20,670 nucleotides of DNA. It comes from an uncultured bacterium. GTDB taxonomy: Bacteria; Gemmatimonadota; Gemmatimonadetes; Longimicrobiales; RSA9. How positions within the stretch are numbered: position 1 is the stretch's first letter; each line of letters starts with the position of its first letter. The stretch is from NCBI GenBank assembly GCA_937889645.1, contig CALBZE010000050.1, positions 1 through 20,670 on the forward strand, given 5' to 3'. Below the pieces are notes generated by a model. That model worked only from the letters and a program-made list of their open reading frames with translations. It was not told where the DNA came from and did not search any database. Shown here piece after piece: positions 1 to 7,859 of this stretch. The position numbers and the translations under genes were made by a program.

Positions 1-49
1 CGGGCGGTTCGGACTCCCATAATAGCTGGATCAGGCTCCGGGGGTCACC

Positions 50-2245
50 TCAATTCAGCCCACCGGCAAGCCCGATCGGGTCTTGCTGCGTAAAGCGCCC
101 CGTCTTCGGATCGTAATAGCGGTTGCGCATGTACTGCAAGCCGCTCCCGTCTTCCTTCTGCCGCGCGAGGCTGCCGAACCAACTCGGCCAGGTGGTGAAC
201 GTCCTCTCCCCGTCGGCCGTTGTCTGGTTGCCCGGCCACGTGATGAGCGGACAGCCGTACTGGCCAGAGCACATGGTCGTCGGCGTACCGATCAACGAAG
301 TCGTTGACGGATCGCTGCTCCGCAGGATGGTACCCACCTCGAAGTCACCCTGCCAGTTCGCGTGTGGCGCAACCGCGACCTGCTGCGGCTGGTTCTGCAT
401 GTTTTCACGGATGATAACGAGCGGCAGGTCCATCTCGCCCGCGTGCACGTACCTCACCCGCCCGAACGGGTAGCCGTCGGCCGCAAGGCCCACCGCGTTT
501 TCGTTTTCGAGGTCGCTGTGGATGACACCGTGCTTGCCCGGCGCGCGAATCTCCATGAGTACCTGGTCGCCATCCCAAGCCGTGCGCTCGATGTAGCTGT
601 CGCACGCCTGGGACGTACACGACGACGTCGCAATCGAACGGACCAATACTCGGCGACCGAGCGCATCGTAGCGGTACTCCTCGTAAACCCCGCCCGGCAG
701 CGAGGTGCCGAGCCCCACGTGTCGGTTATAGACGCGGAGCTTCTCGTCCGCGCCGTAGTAGCTGACCGACTCGTCGTCCACCCTGCCGGGCTTCGTCTCA
801 TAGCCGTAGGCGCGGTGCAGGTTGCCGCTTTGGTCGTAGAGGTAGTCCATGCGGTAGTCGTAGCTCGGATACGGCTTGGGGTCGTTTGCCCCCACCCACA
901 CAGCCTCCAGCTGTCCCCAGGCGTTGTACGTCATCCTCCGCCAGCGGTCGGTGTGGCCAGAGAACGCCCCGTTCACCCGGTGCAAAACCCGGTTGCCCAG
1001 CGCATCGACGTCCATCTCCTCGAAGGGGCTCTGGCCCGTGAGCCCGCTCGACGCGACCAGCGCCCCGAGCCCGTGATACCAGAGCTTGACCTGGTAGGAG
1101 CCGCCCACGACCGAGTTGATCGTCCCGCTCACGACCCGACCGCGCGCATCACGTACCAGCGTCGCCCCGACCCCGTGCGGCGCAGACAGGGTGTCCACAC
1201 GTCCGTCGTCATCGTACGAAACCCACTCGCCCAGGTCGCCCACCGCCGTCTGGTACGTCGTCCCCGTGTGTCGCAGTTCTTTGTCGTAATGGAAGCGGAC
1301 CTTGTTGCCGAGCGGGTCCTTGATCGAGTCCAGCACTCCAGGGGACGCATTGTAGTAGTAGTGCTGCGTGCCGCCGCCGAGCGGGTGCGTGAGCGTGAGC
1401 CTACGCCCATCCAGGTCGTAGGTGCGCTCGGTCACATAGACGTGCTTGTCGAAGTCCGCCTCGAGCGTCGGCACGGCCGACATCGGTTCGGGTGCCTCTT
1501 CGCCGCAGTCGTTCAGCTTGCCGGAGCGGTAGTACGTACGGATCCGGAGCTCCTCCTTGTCGAACAACCCGTTCGGCTTGTAGGTGCGCCGCACCTGGGC
1601 GTACATGTTGTCCGCCCGCGTGAGACGCCCCGCCGCATCGTACTCGAAGTACGCCGTATCGGCCGGAATGCAGAGTCCGGGCTTCCCGTCCACATCGATC
1701 GTCGGGAAGGAGAAGCCCGGGCAGTACCCGTAGTTCATGCAGTTGAGTGAATCGTAACTCGCCTGCGGGACGATGCGGCGCGTGAGCCGGCCGAGCGCGT
1801 CGTAGGTGTGAGTGAGTTTGACGCTGTCGGGCGGTACCGTGCGGGAGGGCACCGGAGAGCCGGTCGTCACCCCTGGGCCCCACTGCGTCACCACGAGCGG
1901 CCGGTCGGCAAGGTCGTAGGTCGTGCGCACCCAGGCTCCGGAGGCCAGCAGGGTCGCGTCGCTCGTGTGCGTCGTATCGACCGGCGAGTAGACGAGCGTG
2001 TCCCGCCCGATCGCACCGCGGTAGATCAGCTCGACGTAGCCGAGCGGGGTCCGCGTGCGACGAACGTTGCCTAGGGTGTCATAGTAAATCGAATCAGGTT
2101 TCGTCGACTCCGGCGTCCGAATCGCCGCAAGGAGTTTGCTGTTCGAGTAGTAGTCGAAGTAGACGCGGCGCACCGTGTCCGGACCGACCTGTTGCCAGAT
2201 CCGGTTGCCGGTTACAGTGGCCGGACCCGAAGGGGCAACAGGCAT
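50..2245 (-). CDS. RHS/YD-repeat protein, lacking both secretion signal and C-terminal tip
   Basis: A 731-aa protein built of RHS/YD repeats, the beta-cage family that carries toxins or adhesins at the cell surface. Repeat cores are visible as YDALGRLTRR (about 148-157), EYDAAGRLTR (about 201-210), YDLDGRRLTL (about 277-286) and YRYDALGRRV in the C-terminal half. The conserved RHS core end, RNRYYDPKTGRF then DPIGLAGG, occupies the last 25 residues, and the frame stops two residues later. In the family this motif is normally followed by a short conserved segment and a variable tip, both absent here. No signal peptide or N-terminal plug domain is seen, and 731 aa is short for an RHS protein. 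A GTG at 2275 would add 10 residues, but it lies in the loop of a hairpin. ATG 2245 has GGGAGGGG upstream and was preferred. The stretch is visibly less GC-rich than its neighbours, which suggests acquired or flexible DNA. It is probably a remnant or an orphan cassette rather than an active toxin. Confidence 0.8.
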   Translation of the reverse strand: MPVAPSGPATVTGNRIWQQVGPDTVRRVYFDYYSNSKLLAAIRTPESTKPDSIYYDTLGNVRRTRTPLGYVELIYRGAIGRDTLVYSPVDTTHTSDATLLASGAWVRTTYDLADRPLVVTQWGPGVTTGSPVPSRTVPPDSVKLTHTYDALGRLTRRIVPQASYDSLNCMNYGYCPGFSFPTIDVDGKPGLCIPADTAYFEYDAAGRLTRADNMYAQVRRTYKPNGLFDKEELRIRTYYRSGKLNDCGEEAPEPMSAVPTLEADFDKHVYVTERTYDLDGRRLTLTHPLGGGTQHYYYNASPGVLDSIKDPLGNKVRFHYDKELRHTGTTYQTAVGDLGEWVSYDDDGRVDTLSAPHGVGATLVRDARGRVVSGTINSVVGGSYQVKLWYHGLGALVASSGLTGQSPFEEMDVDALGNRVLHRVNGAFSGHTDRWRRMTYNAWGQLEAVWVGANDPKPYPSYDYRMDYLYDQSGNLHRAYGYETKPGRVDDESVSYYGADEKLRVYNRHVGLGTSLPGGVYEEYRYDALGRRVLVRSIATSSCTSQACDSYIERTAWDGDQVLMEIRAPGKHGVIHSDLENENAVGLAADGYPFGRVRYVHAGEMDLPLVIIRENMQNQPQQVAVAPHANWQGDFEVGTILRSSDPSTTSLIGTPTTMCSGQYGCPLITWPGNQTTADGERTFTTWPSWFGSLARQKEDGSGLQYMRNRYYDPKTGRFTQQDPIGLAGGLN

Positions 2246-2250
2246 GAGAA

Positions 2251-2293
2251 CGCCCCTCCCGCCGGCCACACGCACGGGCCGACGAGAGGGGCG
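2251..2293 (-). terminator. Hairpin between the M20 hydrolase and RHS genes
   Basis: Perfect 8-bp arms CGCCCCTC (2251-2258) and GAGGGGCG (2286-2293), with extra GGCC/GGCC pairing inside. It lies about 30 bp past the hydrolase stop, so it may terminate that transcript. There is no clear U-tract. It ends only 5 bp upstream of the chosen RHS start, so a role in the RHS leader is the alternative. Confidence 0.45.
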
Positions 2294-2322
2294 ATTGCGT
2301 TGGGACTTCGCCGCCTCTACCC

Positions 2323-3645
2323 CTACCTATCCGACGCCGTCCCATCCGCCAACCCCGCCTCCGCCACCACGATCAGCAACGCGCGCTGGATGCCGCGGGC
2401 GGTGTCGCGGGGGATGAACCACTCTTCGGGCGAGTGGGCGTCGCCGCTGACGCCGCCGCCGCCGATCGTGATCGCGGGGATCCCGAGCGCGATCGGGACG
2501 TTCGCGTCGGTCGACGAGACCGTGAGGCCGGGGTTGCGGCCGAAGTGGCGGGTCGCGGCGATGGCACGCTGGATGAACGGCGTCGCGGGGTCGATCTCGC
2601 CCGACGGCCGGTCGCCGACGAGTTCGACCTCGACGCGGAGCGAGTCGCCCCGGCGGCGCACGGCGTTCTGCTCCTCGAGCGCCCGCTGCACGGCGGCCCG
2701 GAAGATCGAGTCGATCTCCATCAGCCGCGACTGGCTCTCGGAGCGCATGTCGACCTCCATCCAGGCCTCGAAGGAGATCGAGTTGACCGACGTGCCGCCG
2801 CCGATCCGCCCGACGTTGTAGCTCGTCCGCGCGCCTTCCCTGGTGAAGCGGTCGGCTTCCTCGTCGAAGAGGTGGATCGCGCGGCCGAGCGCGTGCGTCG
2901 GGTTGCCGATCCCGAACGCGCCCCAGGAGTGGCCGCCCGGCCCCTTGAACGTGACCCGATAGCGCCGCGAGCCGAGGCCCTGGTTCACGATCCGCTCGTC
3001 GCCCGTGCCGTCGACGGAGATGAAGGCGTCGATCTTCGGGCCATCGGGGCCGAAGAGCTGCTTCACGCCGCGCAGGTCGCCGAGCCCTTCCTCGCCCACG
3101 GTGCCGATGAAGAGGACGTCGGCCTCGGTCTCGACGCCGGCTGCCTCGAGCGCGCGCAGCGTCTGCAGCACGACGACGAGCCCCCAGGTGTCGTCGCCGA
3201 TCCCGGGCGCGAAGAGCGTGTCGCCGCGCTGCGTCACCGTCACGTCGGTCCCTTCGGGGAAGACGGTGTCGAGATGGCCGGAGATCGCGAGGACACGGCC
3301 GCCGGTGCGGCCCTTCCGCAGCGCGATCACGTTCCCGGCCGCGTCGGTCCAGACGCTGTCGGCGCCCGCCTCCTTCAGCATCTCGGCGTACTTGCGGCCG
3401 CGCGCCTCCTCCATGAACGGCGGCGCGGGGATCTCGGTCAGCGTGATCAGGTCCCGCACGGCGTCGGCATCGGTGGCCGCGATGTGGTCGAGCGCGCGAC
3501 GCACGGCGGGGTGCGCGGCCAGGCGCTCGATCTCGTCGCAATAGCGGCGCGCGTCGCCGTCGCATCCGCCTGGCCCGGTCTGGGCCGCGGTCGGCGCGGC
3601 CGCGAGGGCAAGGCACAGCGCGCCAAGGACGATGGACCTCGGCAT
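2323..3645 (-). CDS. Secreted M20-family metallopeptidase/amidohydrolase
   Basis: A 440-aa zinc hydrolase of the M20/M25/M40 superfamily, which removes amino acids from peptides or hydrolyses acylated amino acids using two metal ions. The metal and catalytic residues are all in place: SGHLDTV (H124, D126), the bridging Asp in GIGDDTWG (D151/D152), GEEG (E185 catalytic, E186), D212 and the late GDAHSPEEW (H404). GGHSWG (H239) matches the dimerisation-domain His. Residues 1-21 form a signal peptide, so it acts in the periplasm or outside. An upstream in-frame start would add 35 Arg-rich residues before the signal. ATG 3645 has AGGAG at 3655-3659 with 9-nt spacing, so it was chosen. The gene has its own candidate promoter and follows the SARP-like regulator on the same strand. 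The exact substrate cannot be read from sequence; PepT-like tripeptidase and acylamino-acid hydrolase are both possible. Confidence 0.93.
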   Translation of the reverse strand: MPRSIVLGALCLALAAAPTAAQTGPGGCDGDARRYCDEIERLAAHPAVRRALDHIAATDADAVRDLITLTEIPAPPFMEEARGRKYAEMLKEAGADSVWTDAAGNVIALRKGRTGGRVLAISGHLDTVFPEGTDVTVTQRGDTLFAPGIGDDTWGLVVVLQTLRALEAAGVETEADVLFIGTVGEEGLGDLRGVKQLFGPDGPKIDAFISVDGTGDERIVNQGLGSRRYRVTFKGPGGHSWGAFGIGNPTHALGRAIHLFDEEADRFTREGARTSYNVGRIGGGTSVNSISFEAWMEVDMRSESQSRLMEIDSIFRAAVQRALEEQNAVRRRGDSLRVEVELVGDRPSGEIDPATPFIQRAIAATRHFGRNPGLTVSSTDANVPIALGIPAITIGGGGVSGDAHSPEEWFIPRDTARGIQRALLIVVAEAGLADGTASDR

Positions 3646-3721
3646 CCTTCGTTTCTCCTGCTGACGTGTGGAACTGCGGCAGGCGCGGCGAAGCGCGGCC
3701 GCCCGCCCGGCAAGGATCGGC

Positions 3722-3750
3722 AAGTTACGCGGGATGTCGCGTCGAGACAA
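3722..3750 (-). promoter_or_regulatory. Candidate promoter of the M20 hydrolase
   Basis: On the minus strand, TTGTCT (3745-3750) is followed after exactly 17 bp by TAACTT (3722-3727). This resembles a sigma-70 promoter with a moderate -35 and a weak -10. It would start transcription near 3715, giving a leader of about 70 nt. The hydrolase is therefore probably not wholly dependent on read-through from the regulator gene. Confidence 0.4.
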
Positions 3751-3767
3751 TCCGGCGGCCGGCGGAG

Positions 3768-6731
3768 CTATTGGGCGCCCGCCGCCACCCTGCGCATGAG
3801 TTCCGTCGCCCTGGCGCGCAGGACGGGATCGGCGTCGCGCCAGTAGGCGGCGGCGCGGGCGAAATGCGACGTCGCCCGCTCGATGTCCCCCTTGCGCCTG
3901 TAGATCTCGCCTCGCCGCTCGTGCGACGGGGCGACGAAGGCGAGGTCGTGACCACTGGGGCTGGGGAAGCTGTCGTAGATCCGGAGCGCTTCATCGTCCC
4001 GGCCCAGCCGCGAGAGCAGTTCGGCACGCAGCCACCGCTCGTGCGTCCAGCCGTGGTGCGTCGCGACGTGGAGCACGCTGTCCGGCAGGCGCGGCGGGCC
4101 GAGGATGCGCAACGCTTCCTCGGGCCGTCCTTCCGCGAGGGCGACCTCGGCGCGCAGTATGCGCGCGAGCCGCCGCGCCATCTCGACGTCCGCCTGGTCA
4201 GCGCCGAGCGACTCCAGCCGAGCCGCGTGCGTCAGCGCGGATCTGGTGTCGCCGAGCCGGATCGAGACCAGGCCCAGCAGGTACGCCCGATCGGCCGGCT
4301 CGACCGACGATTGGCCGAGCGTCTGCCGGATCGCCCGCAGCTCCGCCTGTTTCACCGGAACGAACGGGAGCGTGAGCAGTATCGCGCTCTGCTCCAGCGC
4401 CCAGATCGAGTAATGCGGCCGCAGCCGCTCGACCATTGCATGCGCGTCGGCGATCCTGCCGCGCCCTACCAGGAGCTCCAGGGCGTACCGGAGGGACATC
4501 GGGCGGACCGTCGAGTTGATGATCTCCTCCGGTATGAGGTGCTGGACGAGATGCTCGCTCACGCCCGCGAGGTCGCTCGAGGCCACCGCCGCGCTCACCA
4601 GCAGGTCGGACACGACCTCCGGGTTGCTCGCCAGCGCGAGGCGCGTGGACGCGGCCCGTCGGGCGGCCGCGTCGCCGAACGCGTACGCGCGCAGGAGCTC
4701 CAACTCGATCGCGCGGTCCCGGTCGGGGCGCAGCGCGCTGACGCGGGAGGCCCACTTCTCGAACTCCTGCCGGTCTCCGCGGATCGCAGCCATCCGGGCC
4801 AGGTGGATCGACGCACCGGCGTTCGCCGAGTCCAGCGCGATCACGCGCTCCCACGCCGGCCTCGATTCCTCGGCCGGAATCCCGATCAGCGGGAGCCAGT
4901 GGTACTGCGTCTCGGCGGTGACGAACCACGCGGTCGAGTCCAGCGAGTCCCGCGCCAGCACCTGCCGGTACAGCATGATCGCCGTGTCGGGTCGCCCGGC
5001 GATGTACGCGCCCCACGCCAGCGCGCTCAGGCGCTCGTGCTCCGGCAAGCTCTCGGTCCTCAGCGCTATCTGGGCCGCCTGCGTCCCGGCCCATGTCGAG
5101 AGCCCGACGCTCCCCGTCCAGTTCGCGGCCTGGCTGAGCCGCATGTACGCCAGCATGAAGCCGGTGTCCGCGGCGACGGCCCGCTGGAACGCCGCCACCG
5201 CCGCGGCGTACCGCCCGACCCGGTACTCGCGCTCGCCCTCGACGTACGCCTCGAGCGCCTCGGCCGACCGCGTCGCCAGGAGCAGCCGCTCGGTCCGCTG
5301 CACCCCAACCCCCGGCCTGCGCGCCGCGAGCAGTTTCTTCGCGAGCTCTTCCACCAGCGTGAAGAGCTCCGCCGCGTCTCCCTGCACCTCCGCGACGTCG
5401 ACCACGGGCGACGCGCCGGCCACGTCGTGGAACGACGCCGAGATGCGCACCCTGTTCCGCGCCTCGACGACGTCGCCGAGCACGAAAACGCCGGCACCGA
5501 GCCGGCGCGCGACCTCCCGCGCCCGTTCGGCGGTCAACCGCCCGCCATCGCCCGCCAGCGCGTCGAGGACCGCGCGATGGCTGACCACCCGCAGCTCGCC
5601 CACGTTCAACGCCGACGTGAGTAGCGACGCCAGCCCCTCGCGCAGGTAGCCGAATTCCTCGGAGCCGTGGACCGCGAACGGAAAGATCGCGATCGCGTCG
5701 ACGCTCGGCGCCTGGGGCTCCGGTTCGCCGCGGAGCTTCGCGACCGCGCCGACGACCACGGCCACGACGACGGCCGCCGCCACCCAGCGCCAGATCCGAC
5801 CACTCGGGGCGCCCCGCCCGCTCCGGGCGCCATCCGCGGCCGCGGCGGGCTCGAACGCGACCGGTGCCCGGTCCGCGACGCCGGTGTCAGCCGCTCGGTT
5901 CGGGCCGACGCCGGCCGGTGCATGGTCCACGACGGCGCCGGGCGGCGCGGCTTCCGTCGGGCCGGCGGCCGCGCGTACGACCGGGCCCGCCACCGCCTCG
6001 CGCGCCTGGATCGCCTCGACGAGCTGCCGCGTCTCGGGCGACGGCTCGACGCCGTACGTCGCCTGCAGCTCTCTCGCGAACGCCTCGTACTCGCGCATGG
6101 CGCCCGCCCGGTCGCCGATCCGGTCCAGAAGCAGCAGGTAGCGCCGGAAATCGACCTCGTTGCCCGGACTCAGCCCGATCGCCCGCTGACCCCACCGGAC
6201 CGCATCATCGATCGAGCCGGCCCGCTCGGCCCGCTCCGACAGCGTCCACGCCGCATCGCGCGCCAGGTCCCGGAGCCGCGCCCGCTCGCGCTCCAGCCAC
6301 TGCTCGAACTCCCACGAGTCTTCCAGATAGAAGCCCGGCAGCAGATCCCCGCCGTACAGCGACAGCGCGTCCTCCAGCCGGTCCTCCCGCACGGCGCGCT
6401 CGAATTCGTGGACGTCGCACTCGACCCTGCCGAAGTCCAGCGACACCTCGCCGTCGCCCCGACGCTGCACCGCCTCGTCGCCCAGGGACATGCGAAGGTG
6501 GTGCACCGCCTTGTTCAGTGCGTTCCGGGCCCGCTCTTCCTCCAGCTCCGCCCAGAACAGCCCCAGAAGCCGGTCGCGTTGATGGAACCCTCGCGGCTGC
6601 GCGAGCGCGAGGTAGACGAAGACCGCAAGGCGCTTCCGCTGCGCGAGCAACGATCCGACCTCGACGCCTGCCGCGTTACGCAGGTCCAGCGTCCCGAGCG
6701 CACGGAACCGGAATTCGGGCGTCGTCGCCAT
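3768..6731 (-). CDS. Membrane-anchored SARP/BTAD regulator with TolB-N-like and TPR C-terminal domains
   Basis: A 987-aa regulator. Residues about 8-100 form the OmpR/SARP-type winged helix (FRFRALGTLDLRN start, QRKRLAVFVYLAL, then RARNALNKAVHHLRMSLGD). Residues about 105-245 are the bacterial transcriptional activation (BTAD) domain, ending YGVEPSPETRQL. A Pro/Ala/Gly-rich linker (245-312) leads to one hydrophobic helix (about 314-332). After it comes a segment starting IAIFPFAVHGSEEFGYL (about 347 on), like the TolB-N-related domains beside adenylate cyclases and CadC-like regulators. The remainder to 987 is helical TPR-like repeats. The layout suggests cytoplasmic DNA binding with the TPR part across the membrane, i.e. 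a one-component sensor-regulator. No ligand or target can be read. A GTG 27 codons upstream is in frame, but it overlaps the candidate promoter's -35, so ATG 6731 was chosen. That start lacks a good Shine-Dalgarno. The stop is TAG. Confidence 0.9.
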   Translation of the reverse strand: MATTPEFRFRALGTLDLRNAAGVEVGSLLAQRKRLAVFVYLALAQPRGFHQRDRLLGLFWAELEEERARNALNKAVHHLRMSLGDEAVQRRGDGEVSLDFGRVECDVHEFERAVREDRLEDALSLYGGDLLPGFYLEDSWEFEQWLERERARLRDLARDAAWTLSERAERAGSIDDAVRWGQRAIGLSPGNEVDFRRYLLLLDRIGDRAGAMREYEAFARELQATYGVEPSPETRQLVEAIQAREAVAGPVVRAAAGPTEAAPPGAVVDHAPAGVGPNRAADTGVADRAPVAFEPAAAADGARSGRGAPSGRIWRWVAAAVVVAVVVGAVAKLRGEPEPQAPSVDAIAIFPFAVHGSEEFGYLREGLASLLTSALNVGELRVVSHRAVLDALAGDGGRLTAERAREVARRLGAGVFVLGDVVEARNRVRISASFHDVAGASPVVDVAEVQGDAAELFTLVEELAKKLLAARRPGVGVQRTERLLLATRSAEALEAYVEGEREYRVGRYAAAVAAFQRAVAADTGFMLAYMRLSQAANWTGSVGLSTWAGTQAAQIALRTESLPEHERLSALAWGAYIAGRPDTAIMLYRQVLARDSLDSTAWFVTAETQYHWLPLIGIPAEESRPAWERVIALDSANAGASIHLARMAAIRGDRQEFEKWASRVSALRPDRDRAIELELLRAYAFGDAAARRAASTRLALASNPEVVSDLLVSAAVASSDLAGVSEHLVQHLIPEEIINSTVRPMSLRYALELLVGRGRIADAHAMVERLRPHYSIWALEQSAILLTLPFVPVKQAELRAIRQTLGQSSVEPADRAYLLGLVSIRLGDTRSALTHAARLESLGADQADVEMARRLARILRAEVALAEGRPEEALRILGPPRLPDSVLHVATHHGWTHERWLRAELLSRLGRDDEALRIYDSFPSPSGHDLAFVAPSHERRGEIYRRKGDIERATSHFARAAAYWRDADPVLRARATELMRRVAAGAQ

Positions 6732-6785
6732 CAACGTTGTGGGATTCGGCGAGGAACTCTCGGGGAATCGATAGGGAACGCCACA

Positions 6786-6814
6786 AGCATAACAATCGCG
6801 CGTTGCCGACACAA
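6786..6814 (-). promoter_or_regulatory. Candidate promoter of the SARP-like regulator
   Basis: Minus-strand TTGTGT (6809-6814), 17-bp spacer, TATGCT (6786-6791). This is a fair sigma-70 match in a locally AT-richer patch. The predicted transcript starts near 6779, about 48 nt before ATG 6731. That rules out the upstream GTG at 6812 as the start. Confidence 0.5.
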
Positions 6815-6860
6815 TGTCGCATCGGCCCGCGATTCGGCGGATTCGCCGCGCCCGGCCGGT

Positions 6861-7676
6861 TTACGCCGATTCAACGCCGGGGCGGGGAGAGGACACGGGA
6901 GGCGAGACGCGGTGGCCGACCGTATCGGGGCGCAGCGAGGACTCCGGAGGAGCGACGAGGAGGTCGACCGCTTCGGGGAACCGTCGGACGCGCGCGAAGG
7001 ACCCGGATACCGGCTCCACCACGTCGAAGATCCACGGATCCTCTACCTCGACCAGGATCGCTCGCGACCCCACGGTGAGCGCCGGGTTGATGTCGCTGCG
7101 GATGCTGTTCCCCACCATGCACGCCGCGCCCGGGTCGGCCACGCCGAAATGCGCCAGCGTCGCGCGGTACTCGTCGACCGTCTTGCGCCGACAGATCCGG
7201 ATCCGATCCGCCGGGACCACGTCGAGCACCCCCGATTTGCGGATGCAGTCGAACTGGTAGTCCGGGTCGCCCGCCTGGGTGTAGATCGCGGTGTCGACGT
7301 GCGCGGCGAGCCGGGCGAGCGCCTCGATCGCACCGTCGTAGCACGGAGGCGGACCGATCACGTCGCGCGCGATGGCGACGCACCGCGCGACGACGGCCGG
7401 GTCCGGATCCCACCCCTCCAGCGCGCACAACCGCAGGTACGTCTCCCGGAACGACGGTTCGAGACGCAGCGGACCGAACCCGTACCGGTCCACCATCTCG
7501 CGGTCGACTTCGTCGTGGTGGACGCGATGCACGACGCCGGCGTCGAACCCTTCGGCGGTCAGGAGATCGAAGAGCGCGCGCCGAGCGTTCTGGAAGCGAG
7601 GCGCCGTGTCGACGAGCGTGTCGTCGAAGTCGACGAGGACCAGCCGCAAATCACCCGAACTTCCGCGTATCGTCAT
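6861..7676 (-). CDS. HAD-superfamily hydrolase
   Basis: A 271-aa cytoplasmic phosphatase-like protein of the haloacid dehalogenase superfamily. Motif I is VDFDDTLVDT with nucleophile D16 and acid/base D18. Motif II is IYTQAG (T133), the motif III Lys is in CRRKTVDEY (K165), and motif IV lies in MVGNSIRSDINPAL with D195. A helical cap sits between motifs I and II (about 25-110), as in subfamily I enzymes such as YjjG/Gph-type phosphatases. Substrate unknown; small phosphorylated metabolites or nucleotides are usual. An upstream in-frame TTG (7712) would add 12 residues, but it lies inside the candidate -35 box. ATG 7676 falls almost exactly at the predicted transcription start, which would make the mRNA leaderless. 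No Shine-Dalgarno is seen. The C-terminal 20 residues are Pro/Ser-rich and unlike the family. Confidence 0.88.
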   Translation of the reverse strand: MTIRGSSGDLRLVLVDFDDTLVDTAPRFQNARRALFDLLTAEGFDAGVVHRVHHDEVDREMVDRYGFGPLRLEPSFRETYLRLCALEGWDPDPAVVARCVAIARDVIGPPPCYDGAIEALARLAAHVDTAIYTQAGDPDYQFDCIRKSGVLDVVPADRIRICRRKTVDEYRATLAHFGVADPGAACMVGNSIRSDINPALTVGSRAILVEVEDPWIFDVVEPVSGSFARVRRFPEAVDLLVAPPESSLRPDTVGHRVSPPVSSPRPGVESA

Positions 7677-7682
7677 GCGCGG

Positions 7683-7712
7683 AATGTAGTTACGACGACC
7701 TCGCGCGGTCAA
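7683..7712 (-). promoter_or_regulatory. Candidate promoter of the HAD hydrolase, giving a leaderless mRNA
   Basis: Minus-strand TTGACC (7707-7712), 18-bp spacer, TACATT (7683-7688). The -35 matches consensus at 5 of 6 positions and the -10 at 4 of 6. The usual distance to the start site puts the first transcribed base within one or two bases of the A of ATG 7676. Confidence 0.5.
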
Positions 7713-7745
7713 CGCCGGGCCGATCGCGGACGCCGCCGGCCGGGT

Positions 7746-7790
7746 ACGCGGGCGACCGGTCGGAACGCGGGCAGCCGGAACGCGGCCAGT
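7746..7790. repeat. Short imperfect 15-bp direct repeat
   Basis: CGGAACGCGG occurs at 7761-7770 and again at 7776-7785, with a diverged third copy just to the left. It lies in the GC-rich spacer between the protease stop and the HAD promoter (7713-7859). I see no gene there and no clear terminator. Confidence 0.5.
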
Positions 7791-7859
7791 CGGCGCCCGC
7801 CCGGTCGTCGCGCGGCCGCGGTCCCGGGAGGTCGCTCGCCTCGCGTGCCCGCCCCGCGA

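Noticed and set aside
1..49. Continuation of the RHS protein beyond its stop
   Set aside because: The minus strand was checked in all three frames. No conserved post-core RHS segment appears, and the stretch is too short to interpret.
2246..2275. GTG start for the RHS protein at 2275
   Set aside because: It lies within the loop of a stable hairpin, and the extra ten residues are not family-like. ATG 2245 has better spacing to a purine-rich site.
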